Shown: positions 13,801 through 50,256 of the stretch, piece by piece | How the letters are laid out: the number at the start of each line of letters is the position of its first letter | How positions within the stretch are numbered: position 1 is the first letter of the stretch | Assembly: GCA_013399875.1 (NCBI GenBank) | Contig: VXAZ01004021.1 | Location: forward strand, 493,267-557,266 | Source of the DNA: Gymnorhina tibicen | Taxonomy: Eukaryota; Chordata; Aves; Passeriformes; Artamidae | Length of the DNA stretch: 64,000 nt | Reading direction: 5' to 3' | Position numbers and translations under genes: made by a program | The notes under the pieces: model-generated | Seen by the model: the letters and a program-made list of their open reading frames with translations, nothing else | Told to the model about the DNA's origin: nothing | Databases searched by the model: none

Positions 13801-15733
13801 CATCCTGCTGTCTGCCATAGTCGGGAACAGCATCAGTCACCCTCTCAGGACCAAGGGTTAGAGGAGAGAGATGACCTGGGACCTCAGACTTGGGAAGGGA
13901 CCATTGCCTTCAGTTTCCCTGGAGGCTGTACATCCCTGTACATCCCTGTACACTCCCTTCCCATCACCTCCTTCAGGCTGGCACTGCAATTCCTGGCATG
14001 AGTGCTCTGCAGGAGGAGCTGCTGTCCAGGGACCTGCTCAGCAGTGGTTGCCCTGGTCCCCTCTCTCTCAGCTCCGTGAGCCTGCAGGGCCTCGCTGAAC
14101 AGCCCTTCCCACCCTGGGCAGCAGAGCTGGCTGGGCCCAGGACACCTGGGGAGAGAGCCCAGCGTGGAAATGTCGGGGACATGAAGGTTGGTGAGGATTT
14201 CTGTCAGAGCACAGCTGACAGGCTGCCCTCCTCTTCCCCAGCTGCTTCCCTGGAAACCCTCAGCAGCGCTGGAAACGTCGAAGTGCTGCAGTGGAATTGG
14301 TCTGAGGCTGCTGTTGTTCATTCTCCTCTCCACTCGTTCCTGCTGCCAAATAAACTTAGACCTGAGCTTAAAATGCCAGAGTCCTCACAAATGGCTGAAG
14401 CTAAGCCACGTTCTCATTCCCTGAGTAGTTGCTTGCTCTGAATTTGCCCGTTTCCCAACCTGCTGCATCCTTTAGAGTGGGATTTTTTTCCTTCTCATCC
14501 CTCAGCTCCCTCCAAAACCTCCCCAGCCTCCTGCCAGCAAGAAGAGGAAGCGGGTGAGTGATGATGTGCCTGAGTGCAAATCTTTGAAGCCGTTGCTGAG
14601 TGGCTCCATCCCCGTGGACCAGTTTGTGCAGACTCTGGAAAAGGTGAGGAGTGCTCGGTGGCAGGTGGGATTCCAGCAGATCCCTGCTCATCTCAGAGGT
14701 GCTGCTTTGGTAGCGGAGAGAGGGGAGATGACTTTAGTGTGGCTTGAGATTGAGAAAGGCCAGTGAGTTCCCAAAGTGCTCCAGGGTGTCCCTGCACTTC
14801 AGAATAGAGGGAACTGTTCCCTGTGGAGCCGTGTCCTGGTAAAGGGGCTTCATGTCAGTGATCTCCTCCTGTTTCCCGTGGAAGCAGAGCTTTTGGGTGG
14901 GTGATTTGCCTCACAGAACTCTTGGATTCAGCAGCTGAGGGAACCTCACAAGCATTTAAATTTCCACAAGATTTGTGAGAAGGTGATGGAGGGAAGAACA
15001 GATCCTGGAAATGTCTCCACTGGTGGAGGAGCCTCCTGGGGAAGCCGCACAAATTTGGTTCCTGCTCTGTGGAGTCCTGTTCTCACCTGCAGGACTTCTT
15101 GGAGAAAATTAGCAGGGAAAAGGGCAGGATTGCAGCATTCCAGTGCCTAAAGGGGCTCCTGGAGAGCTGGAGAGGGACTTGGGACAAGGGATGGAGGGAC
15201 AGGACACAGGGAATGGCTTCCCACTGCCAGAGGGCAGGGATGGATGGGATTTTGGAAAGGAATTGTTGGCTGTGAGGGTGGGGAGGCCCTGGCACAGGTT
15301 GCCCAGAGAAGCTGTGGCTGCCCCTGCATCCCTGGAAGTGTCCAAGGCCAGGCTGGATGGGGCTTGGAGCAGCCTGGGATAGTGGAAGGTGTCCCTGCCC
15401 ATGGCAGGGGGTGGCACTGGATGAGCTTTGAGATCCCTTCCAAGCCAAACCATTCTGTGATTCCATGAAATTCCCCCTCGTCCCTGTGCCTTGGTCTCTC
15501 CTCTCTTCCCAGTTTTCCTGACTTCCCTCTCTCTCCCTCTCCCACCCCAAATCCAGCACGGCTTCAGCGACGTGAAGGTGGAGGACACGGCCAAGGGCCA
15601 CATTGTGCTGCTGCAGGAGGCTGAGACCCTGATCCAGCTGGAGGAGGACTCCACCCACATCATCTGTGACAATGATGAGCCCCTGAGGGTCAAACTGCGG
15701 GACCTGGTGCTCAAATTCCTGCAGAAGTTTTAG
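1762..15733 (+). CDS. INTS9: INTS9, Integrator complex subunit 9 (3' part; five exons)
   Basis: This is the 3' part of INTS9, joined as 1762-1886, 2777-2944, 13441-13539, 14506-14643 and 15557-15733. The exons give about 234 residues ending in a stop, matching my recollection of the C-terminal third of vertebrate INTS9 (about 658 aa). INTS9 is a metallo-beta-lactamase/beta-CASP protein related to CPSF100. It lacks nuclease activity and pairs with INTS11 in the nuclear Integrator complex, which cleaves snRNA and other nascent RNA 3' ends. The MBL and most of the beta-CASP region must lie upstream of the window. The visible part carries the end of the core, a basic KKRKR stretch and the C-terminal region known in the family to bind INTS11. 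All four introns have GT-AG ends and all internal junctions are phase 0. The gene is convergent with EXTL3. The identification is secure; the 5' exons are simply missing. Confidence 0.95.
1887..2776 (+). other. INTS9 intron
   Basis: This 890-bp intron shows no repeat or gene signature that I can recognise. It becomes GC-rich near its 3' end, just before the exon at 2777. Confidence 0.8.
2777..2944 (+). CDS. INTS9: INTS9 coding exon
   Basis: This 168-bp exon encodes 56 residues, starting [20 protein letters not shown] and ending [12 protein letters not shown]. The acceptor is TTTTGCAG at 2776 and the donor is GAC|GTGAGT after 2944. It corresponds to about residues 466-521 of INTS9. Both ends are phase 0, so skipping it would keep the frame. 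The coding stretch is GC-rich compared with the flanking intron. A CR1 fragment starts only about 80 bp downstream of its donor. Confidence 0.94.
3024..3500 (-). mobile_element. CR1 LINE 3' fragment
   Basis: On the plus strand it starts with the reversed CR1 end (AATCACGGAGTTGTTGTGG), followed by the hallmark AAGGTCATCGAGCCCAGCTG and later CAGAGCCAGAAGGTCCCCCC. It is the same type as the copy at 35368 and differs from the majority type in the window. Type I here (name is mine). Confidence 0.85.
3673..4027 (+). mobile_element. CR1 LINE 3' fragment
   Basis: This is the majority CR1 type in sense orientation. It contains GAGAGCTGGAGAGGGACTTG, GATGGAGGGACAGGACACAG and ends CATTCCATGATTCTGTGAT. 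It lies in an INTS9 intron. Confidence 0.88.
5358..5755 (+). mobile_element. CR1 LINE 3' fragment
   Basis: Majority type, sense. It shares the GGAGAGGGACTTGGGACAAG and AAGGTGTCCCTGCCCACAGC hallmarks and ends near CCATTCTGGGATT. Confidence 0.88.
6775..6808. repeat. A-run and AAT microsatellite
   Basis: About ten A's are followed by about six AAT units and another A run, in the INTS9 10.5-kb intron. Confidence 0.95.
10300..10620 (-). mobile_element. Possible degraded CR1/L2-like LINE remnant
   Basis: The plus strand contains GAGGTCATTAATAAAAACTG followed by a segment like the usual 'GGGCCCAGTACTGACCCCTGGGG' context in old avian LINE copies, and earlier CTATTGAATTTCATCTTG, also typical of such copies. 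The match is from memory and heavily diverged, so extent and family are uncertain. Confidence 0.4.
13441..13539 (+). CDS. INTS9: INTS9 coding exon
   Basis: This 99-bp exon encodes 33 residues, [20 protein letters not shown] onward to KDNKHVLQ. The acceptor is TTTTGCTTCAG at 13440 and the donor is CAG|GTACAG after 13539. It corresponds to about residues 522-554 of INTS9, where the C-terminal domain begins. Both ends are phase 0. It is separated from the previous exon by a 10.5-kb intron. Confidence 0.94.
13540..14505 (+). other. INTS9 intron
   Basis: This 966-bp intron has a short ~10-bp tandem motif (CATCCCTGTA, about three copies) near 13930-13955. No other feature was seen; the 183- and 149-codon open frames overlapping on opposite strands do not resemble a known family. 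Confidence 0.75.
14506..14643 (+). CDS. INTS9: INTS9 coding exon with basic NLS-like stretch
   Basis: This 138-bp exon encodes 46 residues. It opens with a proline-rich segment ([11 protein letters not shown]), then the basic cluster KKRKR, then [20 protein letters not shown] and QFVQTLEK. The acceptor is CATCCCTCAG at 14505 and the donor is AAG|GTGAGG after 14643. Both ends are phase 0. The KKRKR cluster looks like a monopartite nuclear localisation signal, which would fit a nuclear protein; that role is inferred from the motif only. It corresponds to about residues 555-600. Confidence 0.94.
14644..15556 (+). other. INTS9 last intron
   Basis: This 913-bp intron holds a sense-strand CR1 at 15105-15467 that occupies its 3' half. 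The rest is unique-looking. Confidence 0.8.
15105..15467 (+). mobile_element. CR1 LINE 3' fragment
   Basis: Majority type, sense, in the last INTS9 intron. It is a clean copy with all hallmarks, ending ACCATTCTGTGATTCCATGA about 90 bp before the terminal exon. Confidence 0.9.
15557..15733 (+). CDS. INTS9: INTS9 terminal coding exon with stop
   Basis: This is the last coding stretch, 58 residues plus a TAG stop at 15731-15733, from [20 protein letters not shown] to VLKFLQKF. The acceptor is a long pyrimidine run ending ATCCAG at 15556. In the family this extreme C terminus forms a small alpha/beta domain that heterodimerises with the C terminus of INTS11. It is very similar to the mammalian sequence I recall. 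A sense-oriented CR1 ends about 90 bp upstream of the acceptor. Confidence 0.95.
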   Translation, partial: HGFSDVKVEDTAKGHIVLLQEAETLIQLEEDSTHIICDNDEPLRVKLRDLVLKFLQKF

Positions 15734-15798
15734 CTCATGGACATCAGGAGGCTCTGCAAGGAGAGAGCCTGGAGCAGCAGAACTCAGAGCTGTCCAAG

Positions 15799-15817
15799 GA
15801 GAGAGAGAGAGAGAGGG
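15799..15817. repeat. GA microsatellite in INTS9 3' UTR
   Basis: A run of GA dinucleotides starts 66 bp after the INTS9 stop codon. Confidence 0.9.
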
Positions 15818-16768
15818 AGAATTCTGTGATTCAGAGAGACCAGAAACCACCTTCCCCTTCATGGAGGAGCAAGGGAGTATTTTTAATACCTATCTATTTT
15901 TAAAATCTTATTTTTAACCTGTTTTGGGATACTTTGGACGAGATTCCTGTTGCGTAAAATTGGGAGTTGGGAATCTTACAGGAGATAGGAGCTGCAGAGT
16001 AAATAACTGGGGTGTTTACAACATCAGGGTGAACTGCTGCTCCTCCGTGTCCCTCAGCAGTGTCTGCCCCAGTCCTTCCCCTGACAGAACTCTGTAGGAA
16101 TATTGAAACAATGGCCTTTTCCCTCCCGTTGCTTCTTCCCAGTCCCCAGATCCCATTCCCTGGGTGTTGTTCACATGTCCTTTGCTGCCACACGAGGAGG
16201 AGAGAGCTGCTGAGGCGAAGATTGTACAAACAAAAATGGAAAAAGGGGGTCTGGTGGACGTAGAAAATAGTGGGAAGAGCCTGGCCATTCCCTGCACAAG
16301 CAGAGGCACTTTGGAAAAGCTTTATCCTGTAGGAATTCAGTTATTGATGCTGCAGCCTCACCTGTGACATCCAGATCTGTGCATGGAGCTCCAGGCTCCT
16401 CACTCAAGCTGGTTCCTCCTGGGTTCCTCCATCAGCAGTGGAGGAAACACCTCAGGAACACATTGGGAAGTCCCTAAAGTAGGAAAATTCCTAGAGCTCA
16501 TAAAAAACCTTTTGAGATTTAAGTGCCTCTTGTTTCTACCTTCCAAAAACTTGTCCTTGCAGCCCCCCCATCCCGAATCCTGGGTGGAATTCTGAGTCAT
16601 TTATCCAAAGCCATCTGTGCTGCAGACCTGGGGAGGTTTTTCCCTCCCCAAATCACATATTTGGGGCCTCACCTTAGTCAACAGTATTGCTTTTAAAGGC
16701 GACCCATTTCTCAGATTTACTGCTGTTCATTTTTTATTGGATCGTTTTGTATTTATTTGGTGTTAAAA

Positions 16769-16774
16769 AATAAA
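16769..16774 (+). terminator. INTS9: Candidate INTS9 polyadenylation signal (proximal)
   Basis: This is a canonical AATAAA hexamer, the first one downstream of the INTS9 stop. It follows an AT-rich stretch and lies about 1.04 kb after the stop codon. The choice between this and the next signal 100 bp on is not decidable from sequence. Confidence 0.5.
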
Positions 16775-16868
16775 AAGCAGAGTGAGACTGCCCAGGAGGG
16801 AGCACATCCCGTGGTCTATAAAAGCCTCTCCGTGCCCATTCCACATCCTTGTCCCGACACCTTTGGGA

Positions 16869-16874
16869 AATAAA
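16869..16874 (+). terminator. INTS9: Candidate INTS9 polyadenylation signal (distal)
   Basis: This is a second canonical AATAAA, exactly 100 bp after the first. It is an alternative cleavage signal for the INTS9 transcript. Confidence 0.4.
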
Positions 16875-16890
16875 GCTGCTCCTCCAGTTC

Positions 16891-19800
16891 ATCCCTTGGG
16901 GGAGATGGAGGCCGTGGAAGTAGCACTGTAAGAAAATCTCTTTGCCACTGCAGTGTCCAAATCCCATTTCGTTCCCATGGAGGATTTCTGTTGGATTGGG
17001 TGACAGAGCTCAGCATCCACACCTTTGCTCTGGGTGTGCCACGAGCCTGTGAGGAATGGTGTCAACAACGTGATAAAAACTTGGGGCAGAGGAATTAAAT
17101 CCTCATCAGGCTTTGCAGGTTTGCTGCTTTAGCATCACTTAAAGACAGAGTGAAACAACTGGGACCATTTCACTTTATTAAACTCCAAAGGGATTATTCC
17201 AAACCCACAGGGGCCGTGGGATAAACTCATCTTTCTGCTGGTTACCTCGGCTCCAGCATTGATCCCACTGCTCCAGCACCTTCCTTTTCACAATCCCAAG
17301 GCTTTCCCACCCTCCTGAGGGGGAAAGACTAAAAATTAAAAGCTTTCACATTTTTCTTCCTGTCATTTTGAGCAGGAAAACTTCTCGTTGTTCCATCAGT
17401 CCAGCAGGTGAGAGTGGATTGTTGTGTTATATTCAGGTTGTGCTTGCTGGAGAAACAAACATGCTGGGAGGGGAATTCTTTAATGAGAAATCCTAATTAA
17501 ACTGGAAAAAGCAGTGCTTGTTCCTTCTGCACAGAGACAGAAAAACAAACAGCATTTCTTCGGGCTGGGTCAGTCCTGCAGAGGGAACAGCGGCAGCCCA
17601 GGGAGCTGGAATGCCACAGATGCAATCCAGGCTTTATCCAGAAATTCCCAATTCAGTGGGCAAAGAACAGCCAGAGTTCCTGGTTTCACTCTCCTTCTTC
17701 CAGAAAGGAAAAGAAATCCCCTTGGCCCCCATGTGGTTCCTCTTGCCTCTGCCATCCCCGTTCCCTGGATCCCACATCCCTCCCTGGGCTGCTCCCTCAT
17801 TAAACATGATCAGTGGGGTGTGTGGCAAGTGATTTATTCCCAGTGACTTCCCAGCCCTGTGCTCCCACTGGAATAATGGGGAGGAAAGGTTAAAATCAGC
17901 TTTCTGCTCTTGGATGGCTCTCACGGAACAGCTGTTCCTGAGGGGAGAGGAGTTTGTTGTGTTTTCTCTCCCTTCGTGTGGGACCCAAGAAAAACAACTG
18001 GGCCAGGTCAGTTAATGCCAGGTCCCTGCCCAGGCTTGGTCACTGTCACTGGGATCTGTCACCTCCCTGGGCACCTGGACGTGAGGAGCAGAGGGAAGCT
18101 GCAGCAAGGAGCTGGATCTGTGCCCCAGCAGCTGGGCCTTTGGGAGGAGTGGGAATGAGAGCAGAGGGATTTGGGATTGGCTGCACATCACAGCCTGGGC
18201 AGGCTCGTGGTGGGAAAGGTGGGGTCTGACAGGTCCCATTCACCTGCCACAGGTGAGCTGTCACCTGGGAGCTGTGAACTGGGACCCCATCCCTTGAGGA
18301 TCCATGAACTGTGACCCCAATCCCTTGAGGATCCATGGACTGTGACCCCAGTCCCTCAACAATCCATGAAGTGGGACCAAATCCCTTGAGGATCCATGAA
18401 CTGTGACCAGTCCCTCAAGGATCCATGGACTGTGAACTCATCCCTTTAAGACCATGAAGGGCGCAGGTCCTCCTTTAGGGACCCATCACCTGGGGCCAAT
18501 CACCTGGCAAGGAGTGCCAGGTCCTTCCCTGGGCTCCGGCAGGAGCTGGTGGCTTTTATGGCACTGCCAGGCAGAACAGGAGCAATTCCAGTGAGATCGC
18601 TTTGCATCAAGGAGTGCATCATCCAAAAGGGAAAATCGAGGGCACTTGGTAGTGCAGAGGAGTGAAGTGTAAAGCACTTCACCCTGCCCTCCTCCCGGGA
18701 GCAGGGAATGAATTATTAACGGGATTTATCGCTTCTGTTTCCTCAGCCCAAGGTACTCACACGGGGAAACGGGGAAATGGAACTGGAGCTGTGGCTCCTC
18801 TCACCAAACACAGCAGTTACAGCGGGAGAAATTATTGATCAGGAGATTTTTATCTCAGGAAGAGCCTCGGGAGGAAATCAGCTCCAGCTGAGTCCGTGGC
18901 CAAGATGCTGCTGGGCTTGTTTGGGAGCCAGATCCCAAAGCAGCATCCTACTGCTGCAGCCAGGCCGGGATCCTGCAGTGAGGAATTCCAGTGATGGCCC
19001 TGCCTCCCTGCAGTATTCTGGGGAGAGATCCCAGGCATTTGGGAGGCTGAGCATCCACCTCCTCCCTCCAGGACTAAAATCCTTTGGGGTTTCCCCGAAA
19101 CCTCTCCTGGAAACAAACCCAAGCACAGAGCAAGCCTTACTCAAGGCAGAAGGGAAAAGAAAGGACACAGTTCCCAGTAGGAAAGGGCAGGTAACACAGA
19201 GGTAGCAAGTGACAGCAGAGGTAAAAAGTGACCATGGAGGAAGCAGCTGCTCAGGAGGGAGGGCAAAAAACCAAAGGCAGCAGCAAGGAAGAGAGAGAGG
19301 AAATCCAGCCACATGCAGGAAATCCTGGGGGATTCCCAGCCCAGCGTGGAGGGGAGCCCGTGGCTCGTGGCCCAGCCGGCTCCATTCCTCCCCTCTGCTC
19401 CTCCCTGCACGTTTGAAGCTGGAAATCTGCTCACAAACCACGTGGATCCGTTTGGTTTTTCCTCAGCCTCCTGCACAGGAGAGGGACTGGGAGCATCCTG
19501 AGCCAGCAATGCCACAGGAACTGTCCCCTAAAGGTCCTTGGCTCTGGATCCCTGGGCAGGGATGGGCAGGTTTGCAATCCCAGCACTGCCTCAGCTGCTG
19601 TTTTCATTCCTACAAACCCCCAGACAAGCAGCAGCCCTGGCATTGGGATGGGACCCCAGAAGCCACTCAGGGTCCAACCCCTCCCGGGGGCTCTCCTGGC
19701 CCAGCCGTGAGCTCACCGGGGACACGATGGGGTTTAGCTCCAGGCACTGCCATCCGTGAGGAGTTTCCACCATTCCGACCTGCCCCGTGGGAATAGAAGC

Positions 19801-19899
19801 CCTGGAGATGCCTGGTTCCGGGGTGCCCCGGGGCCAGGAGCAGCAACAGCCCCGTCCTGGTCCAGCCCCTCTCCCAGCCCCAGCAAAGAGGCACCGAGA
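16891..19899. other. Intergenic spacer between convergent INTS9 and EXTL3
   Basis: This is about 3 kb between the presumed poly(A) sites. It holds a ~30-bp minisatellite (18272-18455) and otherwise no CR1, gene or RNA signature. The boundaries depend on the UTR calls. Confidence 0.5.
18272..18455. repeat. ~30-bp minisatellite, about six degenerate copies
   Basis: Repeated elements ATCCATGAACTGTGACC and CCCTTGAGG recur with starts near 18300, 18331, 18362, 18392 and 18421, a spacing of 29-31 bp. It lies in the spacer between the two genes. Confidence 0.9.
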
Positions 19900-22800
19900 C
19901 GCTCCCAAGTTAAACTCTCCATTTATTGGAACCTTTTACAAAAAACTCAACATTGTGCTCGTGTCCAAGGAGTGTTCCTTGTCTCTCAGTTCCTGGTGGA
20001 TTTGAAATCCTGGTGCTCACGGCACCGTCGGCACAAGGGGAGGGCAGGGGCCGTGTGACACGGGCGGGGCCGGGGCCGTGTCACCTCAGTCGTTGCTATT
20101 TACAGCGGGAAGGGCCTCGCTCCGCGCCCGGGGGAAGCAGCAGAAACACTGGAACCGGGAGAAGGTGCAGCTGCCAAGGGCCCTTCCCGTCTCCTCAGGG
20201 CTGGGATGGATCGCACAACCAAACCTGAGCTTCGGCGTGACCCTGGGATGCCCTGAAAATCCCGGGAGAACAAGGGGTGGTAGCAAGGAGGGATGTTTGG
20301 GATGGTGGCACGGGCGGGAGCGTTCGGAAAAGCGCTGGTGGTGGGGAAAGCCTCAGGACAGCTCAGGTCCTGGGGTGTCTCAGGAGCAGAAAGCTGGGCT
20401 GTGAATCCCAATCCTGTACTCCAGGGATTTCAGTGGCTGTTTGGGATGATTTGGGAAAGAGCCGCAGCAGCAGGAGTGGGAGGGACAGCACCAGCCCTGG
20501 GGGTGGGGAGGATGTTCCTGCTGGCATTTCATTTCCTCACAGAATTCCATCCCTCCCAACACTGCTGGTCCCCAGGTATCCCCCTGGAGCAGCCTCTCTC
20601 CCCCTTCACCCCAAATCCTTCCCTTTTAGAGGCGCTCAGCAAGCAGGAATCCATCCCACAACACGCACGGAGATTCCACTGCACATCCCTGCTCTGCCAC
20701 GATGCGCAGGGGATGGATCCTCCCAACAAAAAATCACTTTGGGAAAAGGGCCCAAGAGCCTGGGAGGAAGAACAGTTGGATTTGCTCTGCTGATCCCTGA
20801 CCTCAACTGGCGTCGAATCAAAATACAGCAAGGGAAAGCAGAATTCCCAGCCTGGAGCTCCAACACCCCGAGCATCCCAAGCCCCGCAGGGCACTGGGCA
20901 ATGCCAACACTTCCCACCCCGCCCGTGTTCCCCCAGGCTCCCACTGGAACAACCCTTGGAATTTTGGAAAGCCTGAAGGCTGCAGAGCAGTGCCTGTGTT
21001 TGGATAAAGTGCAGTCTGTGCCCACAGAGGGCTGGGGAGGCAGAGCTGGCCCTGGGCCTGGGCTGTGCCGGAGCCACGGCATCGCCGCTAACGAACCCCC
21101 GCTAACGAACCCAGAATTAAAGCCGTGGCGGAGGAGCTCAGGCCCCTCGGGAAAGCTGGAGCTGGCGCAGCTCCTGACCAGTGCCACATCTCCACTCTGG
21201 GCAGGGGCAGAGAATCCTTCCAGGTGTTCCAGGGCCTTGCAGGAGTCCCCGATGGCATTTCTAAGGAGACTGAGACTGCACGTGCTGCGTTTTGAGCATC
21301 TGATGTTAAAACAAAAAGGGAATGGAAAGGGGGAATAAAGCATAGGAAAAGATTCCTTGATCCGTGTTTTGCTGCAGTCAGTAGTGCTGGTGAAGGCACG
21401 AGCCACAGGCTCTGCTGGGAACAGGCTGCTCCTTCCTCCCCTTCCCAAGGAGGAAGTGTCAGTGCCGAAAGGAAAAGCTGGGGAGAGGAGTTTGGAGAGG
21501 CCCCAGAACGTGGTGCAGGAGGAGCACGGACAGGGCTGAGCTTGGGAATGAGCCCAGGAGCTGCTGCTGGACCATCCCTGCTCCCACACACCGGGGTGAC
21601 ACCCTGCTGCGGGGTGCTGGGCCAGGACAGCCAGGGACACCGAGGTGACCACACAAGTGTCACCTTCCCACCCACCCAGCAAGAGCTTCTCCAGGCTGCT
21701 CACAAACATCTGGGATGTGCTGAGGGAGAACATCCCAAGCTGTGCCCTTCCCTCCTGTGCTCCCTCCTGTCCAGCCGGGACTGAAGCGGGATGGAGCAGC
21801 AGCTGAGCTCGGAGCTGGGCTGGTCACAGGTGTAACAGTGTTTTGCTCTGGGGGAGAGGAACCAGCTCCAAACCCTCGCTGTGAACACGATCCCAGCACC
21901 ATCACACGATGGGAAGCTCCTGTTGGGATTGACCCTCGGACACGGCCCGGAGCCAGGGCGTGAGGATGGGGTGGGGGTTAAGGCAGTTGTGCTGAGGCCC
22001 ACGGCAAACCCGACTCGGGCACGGTGCGCTCTGGGATGGGGATGAGGCAGAGCGGGAACCGCGGCTCCGGCGCACCCAGGCTGGGCTGAGCACAGAGAAG
22101 GGTCCGAGCCTCCAGGAGCCTGGAGCACCCCCAGCCCTGGCTGTGCTGCAGGTGGATCTTCCCCAAGCCCCAAACATGCTCCCTATCTTTACAGGATTAG
22201 CAGGACAAGGTGGGAAAAGACACTGAGACAGCAGCAACTGAACCCCCCTGGGCCACGGCACAGGAACGGTGCCGGAGCTGGAGCCCGGAAGGACCATCCA
22301 GGCCAACCTCGCCCCTGCCCAAGGGCTCAGGGTGGGGAGCAGAGCAGAGCAGAGCAAAGGGCTCCTCACCAGGTGACACCTGAGAGGCCTCAGTAGCAGG
22401 CACAGGGCCAGAGAAGCCAGGATCTGGTGTGTGGGAAGGGCTGTGCCACAGGAGGAGGGATGGGCACAGCAGCGGTGACAGGAGCTGCCCTGATGCTGCA
22501 CCCAAACACCTCCAACCTGGCCTTGCCACAGTCTCCTCGGATGGGCTGAAGGGTCCAGAGGGGGAAATGGGGTGGGGAGAGGGGAGGGAAAAGAAAAGAA
22601 AACAAAAAAGCGCCTCACGCGGCAAATCTAAAACACTTTCATTTAAATAACAATAATTATAATTAAAAAGAACGGCTGCCCTTGGCTAGCGGAGGGGCAG
22701 AGCCAGTGGCCAGCGAGCCATTCCTCAGTGTACGATCCATGGGAGCGTCCTCAAGGAGCCGTGGGATCCCGTTCCCTGTCCTGCTGAGCCGCTGGGGGAG

Positions 22801-22963
22801 CGCAGGGAAGGCGGGCAGTGCCCGTCCCAATCCAGGCCGTCCCGTTCGCTGGCGGGAGCGAGGCCGGAGTCCACAGCCAACGGCCCCAACAAACCGGCCC
22901 CGTGCCGGCCTCTCCCGCCTCCGGCCGGAGCCGGGAGCTGGGAATGTCCGGCTGCTCCCGTTT
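19900..22963 (-). other. EXTL3: EXTL3 3' UTR (probable extent)
   Basis: This GC-rich, CR1-free stretch of about 3 kb follows the EXTL3 stop. The first convincing minus-strand AATAAA followed by a GT/T-rich stretch is at 19922-19927, so the UTR is inferred to end near 19.9 kb. An AT-rich patch at 22622-22680 lacks a canonical hexamer but could hold an earlier site. Long open frames on both strands here (about 350 codons each at 20277-21338 and 20636-21733) look like chance open frames in stop-poor GC-rich DNA. Confidence 0.45.
19922..19927 (-). terminator. EXTL3: Candidate EXTL3 polyadenylation signal
   Basis: The plus-strand TTTATT reads AATAAA on the minus strand. Downstream on the minus strand is a GT/T-rich patch (GGTGCCTCTTTGCTGGGG), as expected after a cleavage site. 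It lies about 3.04 kb after the stop. Confidence 0.45.
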
Positions 22964-49165
<26,202 letters not shown>

Positions 49166-49262
49166 GAGTTCCAAAGTCGCCGCGCGCGCAATCACGTTGG
49201 ATCAGTAGCCATAACCAAAAGAGTTTTTACAGCGAGTCTCTCGAAAGGAAATGTTATTGTGC
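49166..49262 (-). other. EXTL3: EXTL3 5' UTR part of first coding exon (candidate acceptor at its edge)
   Basis: Upstream of the ATG, the minus strand has a pyrimidine-rich run ending CATTAAGCAG|GCAC, with the AG at 49263-49264. This would place the 5' edge of the coding exon at 49262 and leave 97 bases of 5' UTR in it. In mammals the EXTL3 start codon also lies in an internal exon behind non-coding exons. The splice call rests on the acceptor pattern alone. Confidence 0.45.
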
Positions 49263-50256
49263 CTGCTTAATGAGAAGCCAATGGAAAGGGAATTTCATCT
49301 TCTTGCAGTGCCAGCGGCTCTTCCACGGTCGTTTTGCTGCAGGCGCAACTTCTGATCCCGTTAGACTCGATCATTGACCTTCTCACCCACCCCCAGCCCA
49401 CCCTTGGTCCGCGGGCAGCCTTTACTGGAAGTGTCACAGCGTTGTCATGGTGATTCAAAGTCGCAACCGGCAGAAGAAAAACACAGTGGGACCGAGCCAA
49501 ACTCTACCGCTGCTCCCGACATCCCGCATTACCATCCAATGAATATGCAGAGGCAGCAGCCGTTGTGCAGAAGGAGCCAGAAGGGACTCGGAGCGCTGTC
49601 AGTCTCTCTCATCACTGCTGTGAGGGTGAAGCTCTGCCATTCCTACAAGAGAACAATCACACAGTCAGGCAATGCAATCAAAACAACCCATTACTCGCCT
49701 AGGACATCGTTAGATCGAAAAGCAATTGTCCTCTCTCAAAAGAACAACCTCTGGGGTGTCACCTGAGAAGGTGACGGGACCCATTAGATGTGGGCACACA
49801 GCTTTCTCCAGGCACTCTGCTCTTCATTAGGGTTGTGCAGGGTTGCTCCAGACCACACAACCTCCTCAGCCCTGGATGTGGATCAGTGTTTTTCCCACCT
49901 GCAAGGCCCCCTCTCCTCACATTCTAACCAGAGGTGTTGACGTACACCTGCCCTCCCTGCCCGCCTCGCTGTGATCCCGGGACACAGCAGTGCTGGGAAT
50001 TTGTACTGCATAACTGAGTGTAATCGCCATTGTTCTGCTCTAGTGACTAGAGCTGATGAGGAATTCTTAGACAAAGTGTTTTGCTTTCATTTCCTGCTGG
50101 AAAATTTTGATTCATTGTGTGAGAAAGTTTAAAGGGAACGCACTTGTGCTGGTTACGATTAACTGGCTGACTGAGTACGAGGGAATTTCTGGTCAACACT
50201 GGAAAAGTCTACACTGTACATCAAAGCAAAGATGCTGAAGTTAGGATCCGCTGGGA

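Larger units (their letters stand above)
15734..16890 (+). other. INTS9: INTS9 3' UTR (probable extent)
   Basis: This untranslated region follows the INTS9 stop. No AATAAA occurs before 16769, so the UTR is inferred to run about 1.05-1.15 kb to one of two AATAAA signals at 16769-16774 and 16869-16874. It contains a short GA microsatellite (15799-15817) and AT-rich segments near 15880-15920. No CR1 copy is present. The exact end needs transcript data. Confidence 0.5.

Noticed and set aside
15083..15862. A 259-codon minus-strand open frame over the last INTS9 exon
   Set aside because: It is made of the complement of the INTS9 terminal exon and of a CR1 copy.
20277..21733. Opposed open frames of 353 (+) and 365 (-) codons in the EXTL3 3' UTR
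   Set aside because: They overlap on both strands in GC-rich, stop-poor DNA, have no recognisable domain and lie in the inferred UTR. Chance open frames are the simpler reading.
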